A DNA stretch of 33,075 bases from NCBI GenBank assembly GCA_017435615.1, contig JAFSET010000024.1:1-33075 (forward strand). The letters are read 5' to 3'. Under the pieces are notes generated by a model. It searched no databases. It saw nothing but the letters and a program-made list of their open reading frames with translations, and was not told where the DNA came from. Origin of the DNA: Oscillospiraceae bacterium (lineage in GTDB: Bacteria; Bacillota; Clostridia; Oscillospirales; Oscillospiraceae). Positions 15,413-21,966 of this stretch are shown here, piece after piece. How positions within the stretch are numbered: position 1 is the stretch's first letter; the number at the start of each line of letters is the position of its first letter. Position numbers and translations under genes: made by a program.

Positions 15413-16666
15413 ATGAGCTATCAGGAAGCAAAAAAGCAGTACGAAGCCTTGGGCGTGGATGTAGAAGCCGCCCTGGAAAAGCTGAAGACCGTGCCGGTCT
15501 CTCTGCACTGCTGGCAGGGTGACGATGTGCGTGGCTTCGACACCGATCCCAACAAGCCGCTGACCGGCGGTATTCAGACCACCGGCAACTATCCCGGCCG
15601 TGCCCGTAATCCGGAGGAACTGATGGCTGATATCGATCAGGTCATTTCCCTGGTTCCCGGTCAGGTGAAAATGAACCTGCACGCCAGCTACGCCATTTTT
15701 GACGAGGAAAACGGCGGCTGGGTGGACCGTGATAAGCTGGAGCCCAAGCACTTCAAAAAGTGGGTGGACTTCTGCAAGGAGCGGAAATTGGGCTGTGACT
15801 TTAACCCCACCTTCTTCTCCCATCCCAAGTGCGATCCGCTGACCCTGTCCAGCACCAACGAGGAGACCCGGAAGTTCTGGGTGGAGCACGGCAAGGCCAG
15901 TATCCGCATTTCTCAGTACCTGGCTGACGAGCTGGGTCAGCCCTGTGTTATGAACATTTGGACCGGTGACGGCTTTAAGGACATTCCTGCTGACCGCCTT
16001 GGCCCCCGTCAGAGATACAAAAAGTCCTTTGATGAAATGCTCAGCGAGCCCTTTGACAAGGAAAAGGTCTATCCCTGTGCGGAAAGCAAGGTCTTCGGCA
16101 TCGGCGTGGAGAGCTACACCGTAGGCTCCGCGGAGTGGTGCCTGAAGTATGCCGCCAGCCGGGATGACTGCATCAGCCTGATGGACAACGGCCACTATCA
16201 TCCCACTGAGGTGGTCTCCGACAAGATCTCCGCCGTTATGGCTTACGACAAGAAGATGGCTCTGCACGTGACCCGTGGCGTCCGTTGGGACTCCGACCAC
16301 GTGGTCCTCTTTGACGATGAGACCAAGGAGCTGTGCAAGGAGATCGTCCGCTGCGGTATCGACAATGTGTTTATCGCGCTGGACTACTTCGATGCCTCCA
16401 TTAACCGCATTTCTGCCTGGGTCACCGGCTTCCGGAACCTGCAGAAGGCTCTGCTGTTTGCCATGCTGCAGCCCCATCAGAAGCTGACCGACCTGCAAAA
16501 TGCCGGTGACTGGACGCAGCTGATGGTGATGCAGGAGGAGCTGAAGACCATGCCCTTCGGCGACATTTGGAACGAGTACTGCGCCCGCTGCGGCAAGCCT
16601 GCTGACGGCCAGTGGTTCCCGGTGATCCAGCAGTACGAAAAAGATATCCTTTCCAAGAGAGTATAA
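15413..16666 (+). CDS. rhaA: L-rhamnose isomerase
   Basis: A 417-residue metal-dependent isomerase converting L-rhamnose to L-rhamnulose in the cytoplasm. The N-terminal VSLHCWQGDDVRGF, GGIQTTGNYPGRARN, MNLHASYAIFD, CDFNPTFFSHPK, the metal-site segment MDNGHYHPTE and HVTRGVRWDSDHVV are all characteristic, and the length matches E. coli RhaA (419). It overlaps functionally with rhaB: the GGAGG that serves it lies inside the last codons of rhaB. It is followed by the aldolase fusion after 11 bp. Confidence 0.96.
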   Translation: MSYQEAKKQYEALGVDVEAALEKLKTVPVSLHCWQGDDVRGFDTDPNKPLTGGIQTTGNYPGRARNPEELMADIDQVISLVPGQVKMNLHASYAIFDEENGGWVDRDKLEPKHFKKWVDFCKERKLGCDFNPTFFSHPKCDPLTLSSTNEETRKFWVEHGKASIRISQYLADELGQPCVMNIWTGDGFKDIPADRLGPRQRYKKSFDEMLSEPFDKEKVYPCAESKVFGIGVESYTVGSAEWCLKYAASRDDCISLMDNGHYHPTEVVSDKISAVMAYDKKMALHVTRGVRWDSDHVVLFDDETKELCKEIVRCGIDNVFIALDYFDASINRISAWVTGFRNLQKALLFAMLQPHQKLTDLQNAGDWTQLMVMQEELKTMPFGDIWNEYCARCGKPADGQWFPVIQQYEKDILSKRV

Positions 16667-16677
16667 GGAGGTACATC

Positions 16678-18603
16678 ATGTATACAGAAGCACTTTCTGC
16701 CCTTGCGGCAATGTCTAATAAATACGGCAAAGACCCCCAGTTCGTGCTGGCCGGCGGCGGCAACACCTCTTTTAAGAGCGCAGACCGTCTGTGGGTCAAG
16801 GGCTCCGGCACCAGCCTTGCCACCATCAAGGGTGAGGATTTCGTGGTTTTGGAGCGTCAGCTTTTGGGTCAGATGTGGTCTGCCCAGTATTCCGACAACG
16901 AGGAAGAGCGTGAGGCTCAGGTCCTGGCTGACATGATGAACGCCCGTGTCCGTGGCGAAAACCGCCGTCCCTCCGTGGAGACACTGCTTCACGATCTGTT
17001 CCCCCAGAGCTATGTACTGCACGTACATCCCACCATCGTCAATGGCCTGACCTGCTCCAAGGAGGGCAAGGCTGCCATGGAAAAGCTGCTGCCTGAGGCA
17101 GTTTGGGTGGATGCCTGCAAGCCCGGCTATATCCTGGCACTGGAGTGCAAAAAGGTAATGGATGCTTATAAGGCCCAGAAGGGTCAGGACGTGCAGGTGC
17201 TGTTCCTGCAGAACCACGGCATCTTCTTCGCTGCCGAGACCCCGGAGCAGGTGGACGTGCTGGCAGAGCAGGTGATGGGTGCCCTGAAGAGCGCTGTGAC
17301 CCGTCAGCCTGACATGGAGGAATGTGCCTACGATCTGCAGAAGGTGGTTGCCATCTCTCCGGTGCTGCGTGCGCTGTACGGCGCAGGTCAGCCTGCCACC
17401 GTCAAGTTCGCGGCCTGCCCGGAAATCCTGCGTTATGATCCGGCCACCAAGAGCCTGTCTCCCGACCATATCGTCTATGCCAAGGCCAAGCAGCTTGTGC
17501 TGCCTGAGAATGTGGAGCCGGAGCAGATCAAGGAGCTGTTTGATGCCTTTACCGCCGAAAACGGCTACAAGCCCAAGATCGTTTTTGCCAAGGGCCTGGG
17601 TATGTTCGCCTGCGGCAACACCATGCAGGAGGCTGTGACTGCCCGGGAAGTGATGCTGGACGCCATCAAGGTGGTGGCCTATGCCGACTCCTTCGGCGGT
17701 GTCAGCGTGATGCCGGATTATTTGATCGACTTCATCGTCAACTGGGAAGTGGAGAGCTACCGTTCCAAGGTCAGCCTGGCTTCCGGCAACGCCAAGCGGC
17801 TGGCCAACAAGGTGGCTGTGGTTACCGGCGGTGCCCAGGGCTTCGGCAAGGGCATTGCAGAGGCACTGGCCGCTGAGGGCGCTTATATTGTCATTGTGGA
17901 TATGAACCTGGACGGTGCCAAGGCTACCGCTGCGCAGTTCGGTGACAAGGGCCTGGCCGTGGGCGCCAATGTGTCCGACGAGGACTCCGTCAAGGCGATG
18001 ATGGACCAGGTAGTGCTGTACTTTGGCGGCGTGGATGTGTTTGTCAGCAACGCAGGCGTTGTCCGTGCAGGCAGCCTGGACGAGATGACCAAGCAGAACT
18101 TTGAGTTCGTCACCGCCGTCAACTACACCGGCTATTTCCTGTGCGCCAAGTACGCTTCCAAGGTGATGAAGATTCAGCATCAGTTTGCACCCCAGTACAT
18201 GATGGATATTATTGAGATCAACTCCAAGTCCGGCCTGGAGGGCTCCAACAAGAACTTTGCCTACGCAGGCTCCAAGTTTGGCGGTGTGGGCCTGACCCAG
18301 TCCTTTGCCCTGGAGCTGGCTCCCTACAACATCAAGGTCAACGCCATCTGCCCCGGCAACTTCCTGAACGGTCCTCTGTGGTCCGACCCGGAAAGAGGCC
18401 TGTTTGTCCAGTACCTGAAGGCCGGTAAGGTCCCCGGTGCCAAGACTGTGGAGGATGTGCGCCGGTTCTATGAGTCCAAGGTACCCCTGAACCGTGGCTG
18501 TGAGCCTTTGGATGTGGCCCGTGCCATCATCTATGCGGTGGAGCAGGATTATGAGACCGGCCAGGCCATCCCCGTTACCGGCGGCCAGGTCATGCTGAAG
18601 TGA
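16678..18603 (+). CDS. Bifunctional rhamnulose-1-phosphate aldolase / lactaldehyde dehydrogenase (class II aldolase-SDR fusion)
   Basis: A 641-residue fusion. Residues 1 to about 365 form a class II aldolase/adducin domain, with AGGGNTSFK, the zinc-site motif LHVHP (His115, His117) and LQNHGIFF. Residues about 375-641 form a short-chain dehydrogenase, with the nucleotide motif TGGAQGFGKG from 383 and the catalytic Tyr529-x3-Lys533 (YAGSK). Known homologues of the RhaEW type split rhamnulose-1-phosphate into DHAP and L-lactaldehyde and oxidise the latter to L-lactate. Start at ATG 16678 with AAGGAGG 7 bp upstream. The fusion means the aldehyde can be handled without release, and no propanediol microcompartment genes are seen here. 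Confidence 0.9.
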   Translation: MYTEALSALAAMSNKYGKDPQFVLAGGGNTSFKSADRLWVKGSGTSLATIKGEDFVVLERQLLGQMWSAQYSDNEEEREAQVLADMMNARVRGENRRPSVETLLHDLFPQSYVLHVHPTIVNGLTCSKEGKAAMEKLLPEAVWVDACKPGYILALECKKVMDAYKAQKGQDVQVLFLQNHGIFFAAETPEQVDVLAEQVMGALKSAVTRQPDMEECAYDLQKVVAISPVLRALYGAGQPATVKFAACPEILRYDPATKSLSPDHIVYAKAKQLVLPENVEPEQIKELFDAFTAENGYKPKIVFAKGLGMFACGNTMQEAVTAREVMLDAIKVVAYADSFGGVSVMPDYLIDFIVNWEVESYRSKVSLASGNAKRLANKVAVVTGGAQGFGKGIAEALAAEGAYIVIVDMNLDGAKATAAQFGDKGLAVGANVSDEDSVKAMMDQVVLYFGGVDVFVSNAGVVRAGSLDEMTKQNFEFVTAVNYTGYFLCAKYASKVMKIQHQFAPQYMMDIIEINSKSGLEGSNKNFAYAGSKFGGVGLTQSFALELAPYNIKVNAICPGNFLNGPLWSDPERGLFVQYLKAGKVPGAKTVEDVRRFYESKVPLNRGCEPLDVARAIIYAVEQDYETGQAIPVTGGQVMLK

Positions 18604-18618
18604 TTGTGAGGAAACGCT

Positions 18619-19803
18619 ATGACCGTTAACGAACTGCGTGAAGCTTATGAAAAGACCCTCCGTGGGGAGCTGCCCCAGCCGGAGGATACCATTTATGTGA
18701 ATAACCATATCCACACCACCTATTCCTTCTCTCCCTATGACCCCACTGCCGCTGTGTACATGGCATGGCAGAACGGCCTGAAGACCGCCGGTATTATGGA
18801 CCACGATTCCGCTGCCGGTGTCCGGGAGTTTTTGGAGGCGGCACAGGTGATCGGTATGCCGGTGACCTGCGGCGTGGAGTGCCGGGTGGATATGTCCATG
18901 ACCGCCCTGAACGGCCGCCGGATCAACAATCCGGACCAAAAGAGCGTGGCCTATGTGACCATGCACGGCATCCCTCATCAGAATATTGAGGCTGTGGATG
19001 CGTTCTTTGCTCCCTACCGGGCAAAGCGCAACGAGCGCAACCGGAAGATGTGTCAGAATATCACCGAGCTGGTAAAGCCCTACGGCCTGAGCCTGGACTT
19101 CGATCAGGATGTTCTGCCCCTTTCCAACTATCACAAGGGCGGCTCCGTCACCGAGCGTCACATTCTGTTCGCCCTGACCAAGAAGATCACTGCTCGGTAT
19201 CCCACTCCGGCTCAGGTGGTGGACTTCCTGAAAAATGAGATGAAGCTGGCTCTCTCCGACAAGGTGATCGCACAGATCGCCGACGGCGAGAAAACCCCGG
19301 ATTTCTACGAGTATGACATTTTGGGTGCCCTGAAGAGCAACATGGTGGAGAAGTTCTATATCGATGCCACCGATGAGTGCCCCAAGGTGGCAGACTTCGT
19401 GGAGATGGTCCACCGCAACGGCGGCATTGCCGCTTACGCCTATTTGGGTGATGTGGGCCAGTCTGTGACCGGCGATAAGAAGGCACAGAAGTTTGAGGAT
19501 GATTACTTAGACGAGCTGATCGAGGTGATCAAGGCCTACGGCTTCGATGCCATCACCTATATGCCCACACGCAATACCCCGGAGCAGCTTGCCCGGCTGA
19601 CAAAGCTGTGTGAGGATCACGGCTTCTTCCAGATCAGCGGTGAGGATATCAATTCTCCCCGTCAGTCCTTCCGCTGCAAGGCTTTGGACGATCCTGCCTT
19701 CGGCCACCTGATCGACGCTACCTATACGCTGATCAGCTATGAGCAGATGGCAAGTGAGGACCTGGCTGCCGCCAAGGAAAAGTACAGCCACCTCTTTCGC
19801 TAA
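18619..19803 (+). CDS. PHP-domain metal-dependent hydrolase of unknown substrate
   Basis: A 394-residue protein with a PHP phosphoesterase fold. Metal-binding motifs are NNHIHTTYSFSPYD (His30, His32), IMDHDS (Asp61, His62), GVECRVD (Glu near residue 88), VTMHGIPH and the C-terminal SGEDINSPRQ. PHP domains act on phosphoesters (histidinol phosphate, DNA polymerase proofreading, cyclic phosphates). It is longer than the minimal domain (about 220-280), with an insert around residues 125-260. It starts 15 bp after the aldolase fusion and is followed by the operon terminator, so it is cotranscribed with rhamnose catabolism. A role in removing a phosphorylated sugar by-product is possible, but I do not recognise a described function. 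Confidence 0.8.
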   Translation: MTVNELREAYEKTLRGELPQPEDTIYVNNHIHTTYSFSPYDPTAAVYMAWQNGLKTAGIMDHDSAAGVREFLEAAQVIGMPVTCGVECRVDMSMTALNGRRINNPDQKSVAYVTMHGIPHQNIEAVDAFFAPYRAKRNERNRKMCQNITELVKPYGLSLDFDQDVLPLSNYHKGGSVTERHILFALTKKITARYPTPAQVVDFLKNEMKLALSDKVIAQIADGEKTPDFYEYDILGALKSNMVEKFYIDATDECPKVADFVEMVHRNGGIAAYAYLGDVGQSVTGDKKAQKFEDDYLDELIEVIKAYGFDAITYMPTRNTPEQLARLTKLCEDHGFFQISGEDINSPRQSFRCKALDDPAFGHLIDATYTLISYEQMASEDLAAAKEKYSHLFR

Positions 19804-19817
19804 TCCATAACCAAAAC

Positions 19818-19846
19818 GCCGCGGATGAGCCTCATCCGCGGCATTT
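19818..19846 (+). terminator. Terminator of the rhamnose operon
   Basis: GCCGCGGATGAG (19818-19829) and CTCATCCGCGGC (19831-19842) form a GC-rich 12-bp palindrome, followed by a weak ATTTGT tract. It lies 14 bp after the PHP gene stop. Confidence 0.7.
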
Positions 19847-19874
19847 GTATGTTAAGAGCGAATATTGAATTCTT

Positions 19875-19900
19875 GTAGGGACACCCCTCCCGGGGTGTCC
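19875..19900 (+). repeat. Solo REP
   Basis: A single GTAGGGACACC...GGGGTGTCC palindrome. The right flank GAGTTGATAAGCAG resembles the right flank of the full elements (GAGTTTTGATAAACAG), but the central hairpins and the right REP are missing. Confidence 0.8.
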
Positions 19901-19945
19901 GCGAGAGTTGATAAGCAGTCCATAAGTGAGAATTTCAAAAAACTC

Positions 19946-19974
19946 TTGTACCAATGTGCGAAGTTTGCTATAAT
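19946..19974 (+). promoter_or_regulatory. Sigma-A promoter of the aldo/keto reductase operon
   Basis: TTGTAC (19946-19951), a 17-bp spacer and a perfect TATAAT (19969-19974), 23 bp before the GTG start. Confidence 0.85.
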
Positions 19975-19997
19975 GCTTTTGTAAAGGGGGAAAAACT

Positions 19998-21101
19998 GTG
20001 TTTGAAAAAATTCAGAAAAATTTTGGATTTGGCGCTATGCGCCTGCCAATGGTAAATGGCCGGGTGGATCTGGAGCAGACAACGCAAATGGTGGATCATT
20101 TTATGGCATCCGGCTTCAATTATTTCGATACTGCCCATATGTATTTGGATGGGCAAAGTGAGCCGGCCCTGAAGCACTGCCTGACAAGCCGCTATCCCCG
20201 GGAAAGCTTCGTGCTGACCAACAAGCTCTCCGGAAGCTGCTTTGAATTTGAAGAGCAGATCCGTCCGCTGTTTCAAAGCCAGTTGGAGGCTTGCGGCGTG
20301 GAGTATTTTGACTTCTACCTGATGCACTCCCAAACCCGGCGGATATTCCAAAAGTTTCAGGATTGCCACGCTTATGAAGTGGCAATGGAGCTGAAAAAAG
20401 AGGGCAAGGTGAAGCATTTGGGCTTTTCCTTCCACGACGGCCCGGAGGTCTTGGAGCAAATCCTGACGAAGTATCCTGAAATGGAGGTCGTCCAGCTTCA
20501 GTTTAATTATTTGGATATGGAGGCACTGAATGTCCAGTCCCGTGCCTGCTACGAGGTCTGCCGCAGACATAATAAGCCGGTGATCGTGATGGAACCGGTG
20601 AAGGGCGGCAAGCTGGCACAGCTACCACCTAAGGCTCATGAGATCTTTGCCGGCCTGGGCGGCGGCTCCGATGCCAGTTATGCGGTGCGGTATGCCGCAG
20701 GTTATGAAGGGGTTATGATGGTGCTGTCCGGCATGAGTAACCTGGCAATGGTCCAGGATAACTGCGGCTATATGCAGGATTTTCAGAAGCTTAATTCCCG
20801 GGAGCTGGAAGCTGTGGCGGAGGTTTGCCGCATTTTAAAGCAGCAGGAGCAGATCGAATGTACATCCTGCCGGTACTGCACAGAGGTTTGCCCCCAGCAG
20901 ATCCCCATACCGGAATTGTTCGGCTGTATGAACAAAATGAACCAGGGGGACCCGGCATATATGGCCGAATATCAAAAAGTCATTGCTGAAAAAGGCAAAA
21001 AGGCCAGCCAGTGTGTAGGCTGCGGTGCCTGTGAAAAGGCCTGTCCCCAGCATCTGCCCATCCGCAAGCTGCTGCGTACGGTTGCGGAGGAATTTGAATA
21101 A
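19998..21101 (+). CDS. Aldo/keto reductase with C-terminal 2[4Fe-4S] domain
   Basis: A 367-residue protein. The aldo/keto reductase barrel covers residues 1 to about 270, with the tetrad visible as Asp and Tyr in YFDTAHMYLDG, Lys in LTNKLSG and His in YLMHS. The C-terminal part has two ferredoxin-like cysteine clusters, CTSCRYCTEVCP and CVGCGACEKACP. Proteins of this architecture are common in anaerobes; the natural substrate is usually unknown, and a role on a sugar or aldehyde such as lactaldehyde would suit the neighbourhood. It uses a GTG start (19998), with AAAGGGGG about 8 bp upstream. It is the first gene of a two-gene unit with the TIM gene, with its own promoter. Confidence 0.9.
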   Translation: MFEKIQKNFGFGAMRLPMVNGRVDLEQTTQMVDHFMASGFNYFDTAHMYLDGQSEPALKHCLTSRYPRESFVLTNKLSGSCFEFEEQIRPLFQSQLEACGVEYFDFYLMHSQTRRIFQKFQDCHAYEVAMELKKEGKVKHLGFSFHDGPEVLEQILTKYPEMEVVQLQFNYLDMEALNVQSRACYEVCRRHNKPVIVMEPVKGGKLAQLPPKAHEIFAGLGGGSDASYAVRYAAGYEGVMMVLSGMSNLAMVQDNCGYMQDFQKLNSRELEAVAEVCRILKQQEQIECTSCRYCTEVCPQQIPIPELFGCMNKMNQGDPAYMAEYQKVIAEKGKKASQCVGCGACEKACPQHLPIRKLLRTVAEEFE

Positions 21102-21115
21102 TATTGGAGGATACG

Positions 21116-21811
21116 ATGGCAAATTGTAAAATTAAGGCACCGTTTTTTGAAATCGGACCCAAGTCCTATCTGTACGGTGATGACATTCTGGAGCTGGCGC
21201 TGGCTGCGGACGCAGCTTCCCAAAAGTATGACATTGATGTGATTTTCACCTGTCCGGTGGTGGATATCCGCCGGGTGGCCCAGGCCACCAAACGGCTGCA
21301 CGTTTTTGCGCCCCATATGGATCCCATTTATCCCGGCCGTGGCCTGGCAGATACCTTGCCGGAGTCCCTGGTGGCTGCCGGTGCAGAGGGCGTTATGCTC
21401 AACCATGTGGAAAAGCCTCTGAGCTTTGAAGTGTTGGCAGAAACCATCAAACGGGCTGACGAAGTGGGCCTGACCACCATCGTCTGTGCAGACTCCATGG
21501 CGGATGCCAGCAGCATTGCAGGCCTGCACCCGGATATTATCGTGGCTGAGCCCTCGGAGCTGATCGGCACCGGTGTCAGCGTAGGCCCGGAGTATGTGGC
21601 TGCCGCCACCAATTCCGTGAAGAAGGTGGACGAGCATATTTTGGTGCTGACCGCTGCCGGCATTGCCGGGGGCGAGGATGTGTACAACACCATTATGGCC
21701 GGAGCGGATGCCACAGGCTCCTCCTCCGGTGTGGCTAAGGCGGCTGACCGTCCCAAGATGGTCGACGAAATGATCAGCGCTGCACGCCGCGCCTGGGATG
21801 AGCGGCATTGA
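21116..21811 (+). CDS. Triose-phosphate isomerase, archaeal-like type
   Basis: A 231-residue TIM-barrel protein that resembles the short archaeal-type triose-phosphate isomerases (about 225 residues) more than the usual bacterial form (about 250). The catalytic residues are in place: Lys16 (IGPKSYLYG), His97 (LNHVEKP) and Glu145 (AEPSELIGTG). The phosphate-binding segments TAAGIAGGEDV and GSSSGVAKAAD follow. It would interconvert DHAP, the aldolase product, and glyceraldehyde 3-phosphate. Start at ATG 21116 with TTGGAGG upstream; an in-frame TTG at 21104 overlaps that site and is rejected. It follows the aldo/keto reductase by 14 bp. Confidence 0.82.
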   Translation: MANCKIKAPFFEIGPKSYLYGDDILELALAADAASQKYDIDVIFTCPVVDIRRVAQATKRLHVFAPHMDPIYPGRGLADTLPESLVAAGAEGVMLNHVEKPLSFEVLAETIKRADEVGLTTIVCADSMADASSIAGLHPDIIVAEPSELIGTGVSVGPEYVAAATNSVKKVDEHILVLTAAGIAGGEDVYNTIMAGADATGSSSGVAKAADRPKMVDEMISAARRAWDERH

Positions 21812-21817
21812 TATATT

Positions 21818-21846
21818 AAAAGGACTGCCTCAGGCAGTCCTTTTTT
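21818..21846. terminator. Bidirectional terminator between the TIM gene and the P-type ATPase gene
   Basis: AAAAGGACTGCCT and AGGCAGTCCTTTT form a stem with T-runs usable in both directions (TTTTTT after it on the plus strand). It serves the TIM gene and possibly the convergent ATPase operon. Confidence 0.88.
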
Positions 21847-21886
21847 GACGCATAAATTCTTATTTTTGAATTGATGCAAAATTATT

Positions 21887-21917
21887 GTACGGACACCCCT
21901 CCGGGGTGTCCCTACGA
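21887..21917 (-). repeat. Solo hybrid REP
   Basis: A single palindrome whose left side lacks the full GTAG foot (GTACGGACACC) and whose right side is the right-REP form (GGTGTCCCTACGAG). Both outer flanks of the full element are still recognisable (AAATTCTTATTTTTGA on the left, GGCTCAATAAATTG on the right), but the middle is gone. Confidence 0.75.
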
Positions 21918-21966
21918 GATTAATATGAACGGCTCAATAAATTGAAACTTGGTTTTTTAACCGTCA

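Noticed and set aside
16477-19413. A 978-codon open frame on the minus strand opposite the rhamnose genes
   Set aside because: It is a shadow of rhaA, the aldolase fusion and the PHP gene, caused by codon bias (rich in His, Gly, Leu and Gln), and has no recognisable domain.
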